This document shows, in pieces, positions 9,588 to 20,005 of a stretch of DNA of 64,000 nt (position 1 is the stretch's first letter; the number at the start of each line of letters is the position of its first letter). The translations under genes were made by a program, and so were the position numbers. Origin of the DNA: Diphasiastrum complanatum (lineage: Eukaryota; Streptophyta; Lycopodiopsida; Lycopodiales; Lycopodiaceae); the NCBI GenBank assembly GCA_029204225.1, contig CM055099.1, positions 45,093,489 through 45,157,488 on the forward strand. Direction: 5' to 3'. The notes beneath the pieces are model-generated. The model searched no databases. It was not told where the DNA came from and was given only the letters and a program-made list of their open reading frames with translations.

Positions 9588-10177
9588 TATTGTGTTTCAG
9601 GTTATGAAAGGATCAGCCATCTTTAGCAAGGATTTGGAGGAGTTACCAATGCTAGAGCATGCTAGATTGATCTCTACTCAAAAATCAGCATTTTTGCATG
9701 TGTAGAATTGATCTTTTGTAGGTCAAAACTCAATATAGGGTTATGTACTTGATCAATTCCGATTTCACACTTGGTTTACTGGATTTAGATGATTTTTGGT
9801 GCATTAGGAAGGTCTCATTGGAGTCTATAAAAAGATATATCAAGTTTTTAAAAATTGTATGTAGAATTTGAGATATTCAATTTTTTGTGATTTTGTAAAA
9901 ATCTTAATTTTGATTGGATATCTAGTTTGTGAGGTAACTGAACTTCATTTGAGTGTGTTTCAATCTTAGGAAGTGGCAAGAATCATTAGATTGAGGATAG
10001 ATCATAGGTTGATCAAGATTTCACTATTTTATGTGTTGATTTTCTAGTTAGAAGTTGCTAGAAGAGATTTGAGACGTTCCATATCTTTGTGATTTTTTAT
10101 TGAGTTCATTTGTTGAAATTCAAGAGAGTGCTTTGTGCATTAGAACAGGTTGAAAGAGAAGATCAGGTCACTTCAAC

Positions 10178-10984
10178 ATGGCTACAAGTGGTGGATCTAT
10201 ATTGGAGAGCAATGATAGGCTTACCTCAATCAACTATTCTACTTGGAAGGTGAGGATGGAGTCCTTATTGGAGATGAGTGAGTTGATGAAGATTGTTGTA
10301 GGTGTGGAGGAGAGGCCTCAATCACCTCAAGATCAAATGAGGTATGACAAGAGAGCTAAAAGAGCTCTACACATGATTAAGATGAATGTTACCAATGAAC
10401 TTCTCAAGGAAGTTGGTAAGTGCACATCATCTTTGGAGGCTTGGGAAGCTTTGAAGAAGCTTTATGAATCCAAGTCTACATCAAGAGTGCTTACTCTTAG
10501 GAGGAAAATCTTTCAAAGTTTGCAAAAGAAGGAAGAGAGTACTCATGCTTTTGTTTTGAGGGTTAAAGCATCCAATAATGAGTTAGCGTGTATTGATGAA
10601 AGCATTAAAGAGGTAGAACTTGTTCAAGTTATACTTAATGGCTTGTTGGATGATCATGCTAATCTTGTTCAAAGTTTTGCTATTCAAAAGACTTTGCGAA
10701 GTATTGTGGATTTGCAAGAGGTCTTGGTGAATGAGGAGTATAGGCTTCAATCAAGAGGAGGTGGATCTACATCGACATCTCATTGTGAAGAGAAGGCTAT
10801 GTTTATCAAAGGCAAGTTCAAGGGCAAAGGCAAAGGCAAGTGGTCTAAAGGGAAAGATCAAGGTGAGAATTTCTCTTGTGGCAAAATGAAAGTTAAGTCT
10901 AAGTTGAAATGCTTTTATTGTGGAATCAAAGGACATTTTGCAGATGAATGTTTGAAGAAGCAAAGAGATGAAGGTAGCAAGTAG
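10178..10984 (+). CDS. copia Gag, family C (268 residues)
   Basis: An intact Gag starting MATSGGSILESNDRLTSINY. The Gag core spans about residues 15-190, a very basic linker (KGKFKGKGKGKWSKGK, 211-226) follows, and a CCHC knuckle has C245, C248, H253 and C258. The frame ends at TAG 10982-10984 but continues in the same frame into protease, so a single stop now separates Gag from the rest. The protein should form the particle shell and bind RNA. The close relative at 60782 reads through this position without a stop. Confidence 0.9.
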   Translation: MATSGGSILESNDRLTSINYSTWKVRMESLLEMSELMKIVVGVEERPQSPQDQMRYDKRAKRALHMIKMNVTNELLKEVGKCTSSLEAWEALKKLYESKSTSRVLTLRRKIFQSLQKKEESTHAFVLRVKASNNELACIDESIKEVELVQVILNGLLDDHANLVQSFAIQKTLRSIVDLQEVLVNEEYRLQSRGGGSTSTSHCEEKAMFIKGKFKGKGKGKWSKGKDQGENFSCGKMKVKSKLKCFYCGIKGHFADECLKKQRDEGSK

Positions 10985-11032
10985 ATCAACTTTACTACTA
11001 ATGATGAGGATCTAGGTGGTGGTGATTCTCTT

Positions 11033-11360
11033 TTGATGTGTTCTTCAAGTCCAATGTCAAGTGAAGGTGATCAAGATTCATGGTGGATTGATAGTGGAGC
11101 TAGCTCACACATGACTAGTCACAAGGAGTTCTTTACTTCTTTGGTCACTTATGATGGAGCCAAGAAAGTCATACACATGGCCAAGGGTGGTGAGTGTGTG
11201 ATTGAAGGTATTGGTTCAATTCTTATTTGTCTCTCTACTGATAGGAAAGCAAGACTTGATGGTGTTCTTTACAATCCTTCACTTTCAAAAAATTTGCTAA
11301 GTGTTGGTCAAATGATAGAGAAAGGATACATGGTAAAGTTTGGTGGTGATGCTTGCTTCA
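11033..11360 (+). pseudogene. copia aspartic protease, family C, truncated
   Basis: Same frame as Gag, after the TAG. The WWIDSGASSHMTSHKEFF motif has an intact DSGA, followed by VLYNPSLSKNLLSVGQM and FGGDACFISH. The frame then runs into LTR sequence at 11361, where the rest of pol has been lost, and ends at 11389. Confidence 0.9.
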
Positions 11361-11986
11361 TTAGTCATATTTTGGTAAATTGTCAATAAGAGACCAAAAC
11401 TCATTTTAGACTTAGAGATAAACTTTTTGAAGTTATATTAGTTTAAAATACATTCAATGAACACTTTTTGAAAGTGTGGAAAAGTTGGTAGTCGAGTTTG
11501 AGAGAGATTCAAATTTGAACTTTGGGTACATTGAATCTAGACCCAAAAATAGTAGGGTTTACATTTTGGAGAGAAAGCCAAGTGGCCAAATAGGGTTTGA
11601 AAACTCTATAAAAGGATGTAAGTCGTGGAGAGACACATCTTCTCTCTTCTATCTCTCATTTCATCATTATACATGGTTTTCTTTCGGGTTCTACTACTCA
11701 TTGGTGTACTATCTTGGTGACATCTTGCAATCTTGTGTGTAGAGTGCTCATATTTTGTTATTTTCGGTTCCACATATGTGAAATATAGTAGGGTACTTGT
11801 AAGTTTATAGACAACAAACATATTTTATGTCTTTTTTCATGGTTGATCAGTATCTCTTAGAGTTTGCATCTCATTTTGTATGTAGATGCTGATTTTTCTA
11901 CGTTGGCAGGATTGTTGGTTTGCTCCTTATTGTAACCAAAGATCAGGGACATGGATTGGATCTTGAAGGATCTAAAATCCTTCACA
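11361..11986 (+). repeat. 3' LTR of family C, missing its first 20 bp
   Basis: Matches 8969-9575. The junction with protease lies in TTAGTCAT, which reads both as coding sequence and as LTR, consistent with a deletion at short homology. It ends in TTCACA, followed by the target duplication CTTAT. Confidence 0.9.
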
Positions 11987-12105
11987 CTTATCAGTTGAAT
12001 ATACAATTTTAGGTGAGCTATTCTGTTGTCTTGTCTTGTTTCACTTGATGTTGTGCTGTGGTGATTGATCCGGTCAGGTGTTTAAACTGTTTTCTTAAAT
12101 TTTCC

Positions 12106-12770
12106 AAATCTGCTGCAGTGGCAAATGATAGAAAAAGTTTAATAGAAGAATGCTTGACTACTGGACTGAAGGTCTTAGTATAATTGACGTTGTATACCTG
12201 AGAAAATCCTCTAGCTACAAGTCATGTCTTTCTTCTGTTGATGCTTCCATCTGCGTTGTACTTGACTTTGAAAATCCATTTGCAATCAACTACGTTTCTG
12301 CTGGCAGGTAATTCGACAATCGTCCACGTCTGGTTCTTGATAAGAGATGAATATTCTTTATCCATAGCTTCTTTCCAGAGATCTGAATCTGGCTGACTGA
12401 GTGCCTCTTGGATAGATGTCGGTTCATGAACAAGATAAGCTGCAAACTCGTCGATATATCAGTTAGGTGGTCTGCTAGTCCTTGAAGATCTTCTGGGTAA
12501 TACAAGCAGTTGATTGTTTTCATCATACTGTAGTTGCTAATCTGCAACATCATCATCTTCTGATTTGTTGTTCGTTAAGATTAGAGGAGCTTGGACCTTC
12601 AATAGGATTAATCGATTGAGGAACTAGAAAGTTCAAAGCGTCAAGAGAATCTGATAAGTCGGCTACATGGGGACTACGCTTTCCTTTGAGGTCTTGAAAT
12701 TGATCTTCGATGAAGATGACATCTTGGCTAGTGAATATCTCCGACTCGATGGGATCAAACAACTTGTAGG
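12106..12770 (-). pseudogene. family A copia: integrase-RT linker and RT N-terminal half
   Basis: From 12770 downward: an acidic, Ser-rich linker (SQDVIFIEDQFQDLKG), then about 12420-12106 the RT start ([49 protein letters not shown]). It ends at 12106 at the insertion site of family B. Several stops and frame changes show it is dead. Confidence 0.85.
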
Positions 12771-12771
12771 C

Positions 12772-13194
12772 TTAATCTAAAGTAGTGTAGATGATGAAAA
12801 CGCACTTGATACTCTGGAAGTCGAGCTTCTTCTTGAGATCACGAGGAATTTGCGCAAAAGCAGTACATCCAAAAACTTGTAAGTTTGATAAAGAAGGTTT
12901 GGTACCTGTCCAAATTTCGAATGGTGTTTTGTTTGAGAGGACTTCAATAGAACATCTGTTCTGAATATAGATTGCTGTTGAAACAGCTTTAGCCCAGAAG
13001 CACTTTGGAAGTGTCGCATGTGATAACATGCACTTTGCTGATTTGACTAAGGTTCTGTTCTTTCTCTCAGCAAGACCATTTGACTGAGGCGAATAGGAAG
13101 TGATGTATTATTGCTCAATGCCGTTGTTAAGGCAATAGTACTTGAATTCATTGGAGATGTATTCTCCCCCGTTATCTAACATTAGTGCTTTGAT
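12772..13194 (-). pseudogene. family A copia integrase, C-terminal part
   Basis: The minus-strand reading includes the region after the catalytic core: NGLAERKN-like sequence near 13060-13080, then MLSHATLPKCFWAKAVSTA, NRCSIEV, KTPFEIWTGTKPSLSNLQVFGC. These are hallmarks of copia integrase. It continues the 13195-14133 ORF after a stop. Confidence 0.8.
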
Positions 13195-14133
13195 TCATTT
13201 GCCAGTTTGATTCTTAGCATTCTCTTTGAATTTTTTGAATTTGATGAAAGCCTCTGATTTCTCTTTAATGAAATAAACAACTATTCTTCTAGAGAATTCG
13301 TCAATAAAGGTAATGAAGTACTTTGCATTTAGCAATGAGGGAGTTTGCATAGGTCCACATATATTTGTATGAACAACATCTAACAAATCTTTTGATGCAT
13401 GCATATGGTTTGATCTAAAAGGAATCCTAGTATGCTTTCCAAAGATGCAGCTATGACAGATAGGGAGATAGACCTTACTAGAAGGATAGTCGAGATCAAT
13501 AACCATGGATTGTTTGGACATGTTCATAACAGATGCATGATTCAAGTGTCCTAAGCAATGATGCCATAGCAATGCTTTATTAACTAGAACAGATGTTTTC
13601 AGGGCTTGACTAGACTCAGAATAACAATGTGTCAATCTATACAAGTAACCCTGCCTCTTGCCGAGTGCAAGGATCTTATTACTCCTATCAATAATTCTGC
13701 ATTGATCATATTCAAATTCTACCTTATGACCTAAATCTGTAATTCTACTCACTGATAACAGATTTGTAGAGAGTTTAAGAACATATAAGACCTTTGATAG
13801 TAGTCTGAATTGATCATGCTGGAACCGCAATCTTACAGTACCTTCACCTTCAATACCAAGATGAACAAATTTCTTCATGCTGTAAGGTGTGTAGGAGTTG
13901 AAGATCTCACATTGATTGGTCATATGTTGAGTTGCTCCAGAATCCAGAAACTTTGAATCATCCAAAAATGCACTTTGATCTTTGACCGTGAATGTGCCTT
14001 TGTCCACTTTGACCTGGAAAGATGATGATATTGTGTTTGCTTGTTGATCAGGTTGCTTGGCTACATTCTTTGCTTGCAAAATTTGGCAATCCTTGATCTC
14101 ATGGTTATTGCACTTGCAATACTTGCAAAACAT
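13195..14133 (-). CDS. copia zinc knuckle, protease and integrase N-half (312 residues)
   Basis: The CCHC knuckle is at the start (C3, C6, H11, C16). The aspartic protease motif DSGATQHM begins at D64. GAG-pre-integrase is at about 188-205 (LWHHCLGHLNHAS), and the integrase zinc-binding Cys pair is at C226 and C229 with CGPM at 259-262. The first catalytic Asp is in FIDEF at about 278. The frame stops after 312 residues, before the second Asp. Gag lies upstream on the same strand in another frame. The long open stretch shows that this part has decayed less than the flanking RT. Confidence 0.88.
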   Translation of the reverse strand: MFCKYCKCNNHEIKDCQILQAKNVAKQPDQQANTISSSFQVKVDKGTFTVKDQSAFLDDSKFLDSGATQHMTNQCEIFNSYTPYSMKKFVHLGIEGEGTVRLRFQHDQFRLLSKVLYVLKLSTNLLSVSRITDLGHKVEFEYDQCRIIDRSNKILALGKRQGYLYRLTHCYSESSQALKTSVLVNKALLWHHCLGHLNHASVMNMSKQSMVIDLDYPSSKVYLPICHSCIFGKHTRIPFRSNHMHASKDLLDVVHTNICGPMQTPSLLNAKYFITFIDEFSRRIVVYFIKEKSEAFIKFKKFKENAKNQTGK

Positions 14134-14299
14134 CTTGTTCTTTGATTATGGATTTGATGATTGTTCTTGACCTTGAGTCGGGTTCTGATTCGTTGCAGCC
14201 TTCTTGGAGCTTTTTTGCTTTTGTTGCTTCGAGCCTTTATTGACATATAGAGCCTAAGAGGAGAAAGTAGACAGAGAGTCTTGAATTCTTTGATTGTCT

Positions 14300-14847
14300 T
14301 CTTGCAGCAACATAGTGATAAACTCTAGTCAGAGTTAAATTTGTGTGTGTCGATATGATCATCACCCAGTTCTCATATGTAGAGGGCAAGCTTGAAAGCA
14401 ATGTCATAATTACGTCATGATCTCATTTATGACTGATTCGACAGCGACCATCTATTGCAAGAGATTCTTAAACTGGTTAATGTGACTTTGAAGAAAATCA
14501 CCAGTAGTCATTTTGAATGTGAAGAATTTCCTTCGTAGATGTAACTTAGTAGTTACGTCCCTCACGTCATATAGTGAGTTTAAAATGTCCCAAACGTCTT
14601 TTGATATTTTAGCTTCAGCTATGTGTCCAATTTGTGTATTTGATATATTGAGGATAATAAGCATGAAAGCTTTACTGTCCTTCGATTTCCACTTTGAGTC
14701 ATCGTCTTCAGGTTTTACTTCTGTACCTGTAACAACATCCCATAAGTCACAAGGGATTAGCAAGGTCTTCATCTGAAATTTTCACAAATGATAATTGGAT
14801 CCATTCGGCCTGTCTGCGATAAGACCGACTTTACTTTGAGAATCCAT
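14300..14847 (-). pseudogene. family A copia gag
   Basis: The ATG at 14847 (MDSQSKVGLIADRPNGSNYH) is followed nine codons before MKTLLIPCDLWDVV by a stop in the pattern HL-stop-KFQMK, where a Trp is expected (NYxxWKxxM). The Gag core then continues (VWDILNSLYDVRDVTTKLHLRRKFFTFKM, NQFKNLLQ), and stops break it below 14452. The same Trp-to-stop change is present in the copy at 30495, so it was probably already in their common source or arose at a mutation-prone site. Confidence 0.82.
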
Positions 14848-15042
14848 CTGGAACTTAGATTATTGATTATATCGATGACGCTAAGATGTGGTAATGCCAA
14901 CAAGAGAAAATTAATTCTCTGATACTGAAAGGTTGAAAAGAACTGAAGAATATGATATTAATTTGATATCATGAAAAGTATCAAGTATTAGAGCTTTCGC
15001 TCTAATATCATGTTGGAATCAGATAAAGAAGTAGTGAAATTT

Positions 15043-15054
15043 GCTTTGATACCA
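15043..15054 (-). promoter_or_regulatory. primer-binding site, family A
   Basis: On the minus strand TGGTATCAAAGC directly follows the LTR end at 15055, one mismatch from the standard copia PBS. Confidence 0.82.
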
Positions 15055-15643
15055 TGTCAAAAAGTGGTGTATAGAAGATAGGTCTAGCTCGAAAAGAAAA
15101 CGAACTCGAAAAAGAAATGAATGAAAATAATTCGAGTGTCTAGAAAGAAAACTTTTTGTGCATGGCAGAATAAACTATCATTCTTTTTCACAATGCATGA
15201 CTACGCCTATCAATTTCAAACAAAACAGTAGTGATAGAAATCATGTTTGAACTTATAGTAACTAATTTAAAACTTGCCAGTACTACAATGATTACATAGC
15301 CAAACAATTAGGCATTGAAAATTATCAGACAAATAATTAGTCGCAAATTGTTCGCGAATTAGTCGCGAAGAAATACAGAAACGCATACATTCTGAGACGA
15401 AAACTGAATGCAATGAAGGATAGTATTGATTCAGTATGAAATCGTAACAGACGTAAATGAGTACAATAAGTTGCGGATTGAAGCCACGTATTCTATGCTA
15501 TCTCTTAATAACTAAAATGAAAGTATGAATTAAGCGCAATGTTGATAAGCAATAGCGCAATTGCAATCTCTAAAAACAACTCTAAGAAGTGAGCCAGAAT
15601 ACTCAAGAGTGTTCAAGCTCACATGCTTGAGAGAGAGAGAGAG
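15055..15643 (-). repeat. truncated 5' LTR of family A element
   Basis: Matches the distal 590 bp of the LTR at 1670-2853 in reverse orientation. It ends inside a GA run (15630-15643) at the position of the CT run in the other copy. The first half of the LTR is missing; unrelated DNA starts at 15644. Confidence 0.85.
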
Positions 15644-15980
15644 AATGTAAATGGAGCGACGCACCCAAAATTTTAAGTGGTGTGTTTTTTTGCTCCGTAG
15701 GCTATAAATACAAACATGCTTCATTCGCACATTACCAAGAGAGAAAGAGAGTTATTGTATGTTTGAGATTGAAGAAGTGAATAGAGCGTCTAAGGTTATT
15801 TCCTTTAATCTTTGTTCTTCGCACTGTTGTGTGTGAGTGACTTCGGGTCTACTAGCAATCTTGTATGCATTACTTAAATTATTCTTTGGTCATCTCATGC
15901 CTCTTATGAGAGCCTTTTCAACCTTATCTACCTATGATGGTCCTATCAAGTCAATTTTTACATAAAATTATTATTTGAGC
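15644..15980 (+). other. LTR-like promoter sequence
   Basis: A TATA box (GCTATAAATAC, around 15703) is followed at about 30 bp by an ACATTACCAAGAG-type region and a T-rich stretch, like the R/U5 of a plant LTR. No second copy is present in the window, so the element cannot be delimited. Confidence 0.3.
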
Positions 15981-16922
15981 TGCTGCTTGAGGTTTGATAC
16001 CTCTTTCTACAAGCCGAAGATCTTCAGGCAGGCTTCCGCATACTCCAAATGATCTGCCACCCCTGTACAATTTTGGGTTTCTTGCTTTGCCAAATCATCA
16101 ATTTTCTCCAGGGCCTGCTAATACTCCTCATGTGCATCTAGCCCGGAGCAAGTGGTTGCTTCTGTAGATAGCTCTTTAAGTTCTGCCAGCTCTTCTTCGA
16201 CAGTCGCTTTCTCATCTTCGAGTGGATGTAGAAACCTGACTCAAAAATTGTCTAGCATCTGGTCTTGAAAGAAATGCAGCTTCAAGGGATCGATCTGGAT
16301 AGTACTAGAGCTACTGCATAACAGCAAAGCGGTCACTGTCTTTATTCTCTTCATGGTCTCAGCCTAAAGCATGGTTTGTAGATAAGCTTTCTCTGTCTTG
16401 ACCTTATTAAACTCAACTATTAATGAGTCAAATTTTTTTTACAATGTTGCAGACTGCCTGTAACGCCTTATTAAAATCTTCCAATGACTGGGCTTCGTCA
16501 TTAGCTTTTTGGAGTAGTTGGCCCAAAGAGCGGTTTCACTCACTCAACTTCTAGTTACTAGCCTCCAGAGATGTGATCTGCTCAAACAACATCTCTATGT
16601 TGCTGGTCATTTCGTCAATTTGTTGGAACAGTTGCATCATGTTCTCTTGAATATGCAAGTCGTAGGCATGAATCTTTCCAACAATTTCCTTGGCACCCAA
16701 GGAGAATTGATGGTCCACAACGCGATCCGAAAGAGCACGATCAACAAGAAGGAGATATATCAGACCAGTACTGAGAGATGTTATGAACTCAATGAGAGAG
16801 AGAGCTAGAGCGAGAGATCTTTCAAATGTGAGGAGAGAGAGCAAGCTGGATTGCGAGAGAGCGAGAGCGAGAGCGAGAAGCCGGCAGCCTGCTGTCCCAC
16901 AACAGAAGTAATTATTAAGCAA
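15981..16922 (-). pseudogene. coiled-coil protein remnant, unknown
   Basis: On the minus strand broken reading frames carry heptad-like sequence rich in Leu, Glu, Lys and Gln (EQITSLEASN, LGQLLQKANDEAQSLEDFNKAL, KATVEEELAELKELS). The longest open stretch (16922-16551, 123 residues) starts in low-complexity Leu/Ser/Ala encoded by a GA-rich repeat. Many stops. The composition resembles the coiled-coil part of 3700-3827, and it may be the structural protein of the gypsy element just below it, but no diagnostic domain is present. Confidence 0.35.
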
Positions 16923-16973
16923 TTATTACAATTACACACCTGCAAATCTGTTACAAATAGTCTCTTCATATCT

Positions 16974-18003
16974 CTAGTGGACCCAATTTAAAATGTTAAA
17001 CAATAAACATTTTTTGAGTGCATTTGTACCCAAAAAGGTAGTGTCCTTGACAATCCATGTTGTACCACCAAAACATGCTTTTAGCCTCATGATAGTATAA
17101 GGTGCAACCTTATATTGAACTATTGTCTTCTTCTCCAAATCATATCCGTTAGGATATATTTGATCCTTAAGATAAATAATAATGTCAGAATATAAAAAAT
17201 TTGTAGAAGATATCTCGAATAAATTTTCATCTGAAAAGTCATCATTCAACGGGTTTTCAGTCTTTTCCATACTAAGTCATGAAAGATAATCAACATTAGT
17301 ATGATACTTCCCTTGATGAAGCTCAACTTGATAAGCGAACTCTTGTAACAACAAAACCCAGCGAGCTATTTTTCCAAATAAATCAGGCTTATTAACAAGA
17401 TACCTTAAAGCGTAATGATCAACATGGAATATAAAAGTATATCCTAGCAAATAATGCCAAAATTTCTTTACAGTAAAAATCATTCCAACTGCTTCCCTTT
17501 CTATTGCCAAATAATTTTTCTCCGAGGAACTAAGCTGGCGGCTAGCATAGTATATTGGATGGTCTTTCTTCTGTTCATCCTTTTGGCTCAAACAAACACC
17601 AATAGCAAATGCTAACACATCAACATAACAATGGAATAGTTTCGTCCAGTTAGGTGGTCTCAAAATTAGAGCATTAATAAATCTGTGCTTAAGTTCTTCG
17701 AATGCTTTCTGTTGTGCTGTCGTCCAAATATAAGCAACATACTTCTTAAGTAATTGTGTAAGGGCTACAACAATATAGGCATGATTCTGGATAAATCTTC
17801 GATAATAACCAACATGTCATAAGAATCCTCTCAGTTCACGTAGATTTGTTGGTATCAACAGATTCTTTATGACTTTGACTTTATCTTTGTCGACTTCATT
17901 CCTCTGTTGGATATTCTATGACCTAGAAGTATACTTTCTCTCATACCGAAAAAACATTTTTCGGGGTGACGTAACAAACAAGTGTCTCTACACCTCTGCA
18001 ATA
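16974..18003 (-). pseudogene. Ty3/gypsy RT thumb and RNase H fragment
   Basis: From 18003 downward: LLRHPEKCFFGMRESILLGHRIS, then FLxHVGYYRRFIQNHA (RT thumb/connection), then RNase H in a 128-residue ORF (17663-17277). That ORF has D15 in YVDVLAFAIG, E55 or E57 in LAIEREAVG and D82 in HVDHYALRY. A last ORF of 98 residues (17270-16974) continues after a stop. The palm with the YVDD-type motif and the integrase are missing. This is the only clear gypsy polymerase in the window. Confidence 0.88.
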
Positions 18004-18009
18004 TATATC

Positions 18010-18650
18010 GTCGCGATAAAGTCGAGTTACCTATTTGTCAAGACTCTCTAGTTGGTAAACAGAATAGGAAACCATTTAAATCAAGCCATCAGCATATTGC
18101 TAGAGGATTGCTAGACATTGTACATTCAGACTTTTGTGGCCCGATGAAAAATCCTTCGCTGAAGAATGCAAAGTATTTTATAACTTTTATTGATGAATTT
18201 TTCAGAAGGACTATGGTGTATTTTAGAAAGAAGAAATCAGAAGCCTTCAACTGCTTCAGAATCTTCAAGGAGCGTGCAGAGAAGGAGACTGCAAGGATGA
18301 TTAGGCTATAAGGTTAGACAACGATGGAGAATATATCTCTATCGAGTTTAAGGAGTACTGCCAAAGCCAAGACATTGAGCAGCAATTCATCACTCCTTAC
18401 AGTCCTCAGTCTAATGGCTTAGCCGAGAGGAAGAACTGTACCCTGGTTGAATATGCCAAATGTATGCTAGCGCATGCATCATTTCCCAAGAGATTCTGGG
18501 CTGAAGATGTGTCCACTGCAGCTTACGTCCAAAACAAATGTTCGACCAAGGCCCTCTCAGGCAAGACACCCCATGAGGTGTGGACATGCTCTAAGCCTTC
18601 CATGAAGAACCTAAGAGTGTTTGGGTGCGTTGCCTACGCGTAGATCCCAA
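18010..18650 (+). pseudogene. copia integrase, family A copy
   Basis: All three catalytic positions are present: Asp in FIDEF, Asp in DNDGEY and Glu in GLAERKN. The reading changes frame once at about 18310 (ARMIRL-stop) and stops at AYA-stop near 18643. It encodes the strand-transfer enzyme in outline but cannot be made whole. Confidence 0.85.
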
Positions 18651-19089
18651 ATACACACGAAAGAAATTGGACTTCTAAGGTCTCAAGACCATCCTAATTG
18701 GATATAATTCATCTGATAATATATACAAGCTGTATGATCTTGATACCCAACAAATCTTGTATAGCCAGGATACAGTCTTTATCGAGGATCAGTTCGTCGA
18801 CATCAAAGGCGGGGATATTGCTTCAGAAGAACCTTCATCACCTGCCATTGACACGACTGTCCGAGCTTCTGGCTCAGACATGTCTATTGTCGACCCACTT
18901 CATGACAACGAATCAGACGAAGATGTTGTTACTACCCAACAACAAGTCCCAGGAGCGGTTCATCAGTCGAATGCCCACAAGGTATACCTTGTGGGATGAC
19001 ATCAAGCCGAGTGAGCACACAGCCCACAAGGTATACTCCTGAGTCTGCCTGTCTCTTGATACAAGAACCAACGACAGTCGAAGAGGCAC

Positions 19090-20005
19090 TCAGCCAGCCA
19101 GACTCTAATCTCTAGAGAGAAGCTATGGACAGAGAGTATTCCTCTCTGATTAAGAACCAGACATGGTCATTAGTCGAAGCTCCTATTGGCTGCAATATCG
19201 TTGCAAATGGATCTTTAAGATCAAATACAATGCCAATGGAGCAATTGATCGAAGGAAGTCAAGACTGGTGGCACGAGGATTCACTCAGATCCCCAACATC
19301 GACTACAGTGAGACTTTCAGTCCAGTAGTCAAACATTCGTCAATCCAAATGCTCGTCTTATGCTGCAGATGCCGACCTCGAAGTACATCAACTTGATGTA
19401 CAAACAACTTATCTGAATGGAGTTATACAAGGAGATATCTACATTTAGAGGATCAACACATTCCTCATCGAACAAGGATTTAAACCAAGCACTACTGATT
19501 GCAATGTCTATTCCAAGTTAGTGCAACAATCCTTCATTATCATCACCTTATACGTGGATGATACATTGCTCTTCAGCAACAACACGAATTTAGTCAAGGA
19601 TTCTAAGCAGATGTTGTTTTCAGAGTTTGACATGATTGATCTGGACGAAGCTCACTTCTGTCTGGGAATTCAGATCCACAGAGATAGAGCGAGACGACTG
19701 ATCTACATCACTCAACAAAGGTATCTTCACAATGTTCTTAACAGATACAATCTAATGAATTGTAAATTAGCTCACTCACCAATGGATCCAGACCTGTATT
19801 TGTCAAAAGACCAATGTCCCCAGACCAAGTAGGAAGAGGAGCAGATGACAGAGTATCCTTATCGATCGATACTTGGATCTCTCATGTACGCAATGGTCTG
19901 TACAAGACCAGATATCTCTTTTGTAGTAAGCTCACTCAGCCAATATATGGCTAATCCTGGCATTACCCAGATATCTCTTTTGTAGAAGCTCGCTACCAAC
20001 ATCCA
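19090..20005 (+). pseudogene. copia RT, family A copy, with internal deletion
   Basis: At about 19447 the reading jumps from GVIQGDIYI-stop to RINTFLIEQGFKPS. This omits about 35-40 residues that contain the QPEGY and YGLKQSARAWFQ part of the palm, present in the copy at 4461. YVDD and the downstream LGIQIHRDR segment are intact. There are several frameshifts. Confidence 0.83.

Larger units (their letters stand above)
8949..11986 (+). mobile_element. family C copia, internally deleted, inserted in the family B LTR
   Basis: 5' LTR 8949-9575 (TGTGAGAG...TTCACA), PBS 9576-9587, gag ORF 10178-10984, protease 11033-11360, then directly the 3' LTR 11361-11986, which lacks its first 20 bp. A perfect 5-bp target duplication, CTTAT, flanks it. 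Integrase, RT and RNase H are absent, so movement would need enzymes in trans. The element at 58955 is the same family by gag and by LTR ends. Confidence 0.93.
4475..12100 (+). mobile_element. family B copia inserted in the RT of the family A element
   Basis: The order is 5' LTR 4475-4720, PBS 4721-4732, leader, gag 5924-6237, foreign block 6238-8294, integrase piece, RNase H end (stop 8711-8713), PPT 8806-8814 and 3' LTR 8815-12100 interrupted by family C. Five bases on the left (TTTCT, 4470-4474) and right (TTTCC, 12101-12105) are a near-perfect target duplication; the uninterrupted A sequence predicts TTTCC. Gag similarity to 1-1420 defines the family. Most of pol is deleted, so the copy is non-autonomous. 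Confidence 0.88.
8815..12100 (+). repeat. 3' LTR of family B, interrupted by a family C element
   Basis: The two halves, 8815-8948 (134 bp) and 11992-12100 (109 bp), together match the 246-bp 5' LTR at 4475-4720. The break at CTTAT is duplicated on both sides of the family C insertion (8944-8948 and 11987-11991). Confidence 0.88.
3828..15643 (-). mobile_element. family A Ty1/copia element, split by nested insertions
   Basis: Read on the minus strand: 5' LTR (15643-15055), PBS, gag (14847 downward), zinc knuckle, protease and integrase (14133-12772), RT N-terminus (to 12106), interruption, then RT C-terminal half (4469-3828). The reading on either side of 4475-12100 joins cleanly at the palm of the RT: ...AADLE on one side, IHQMDVQTTYLNG on the other. 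The family copy at 19340-19420 has these two parts contiguous. RNase H and 3' LTR are missing at 3828, so the element is 3' truncated. Stops and frameshifts are frequent. Confidence 0.9.

Noticed and set aside
16551-16922. A genuine membrane or signal-peptide protein at the start of the minus-strand ORF
   Set aside because: The hydrophobic Leu/Ala/Ser start is encoded by GAGAGC/GAGCGA repeats on the other strand and is low complexity.
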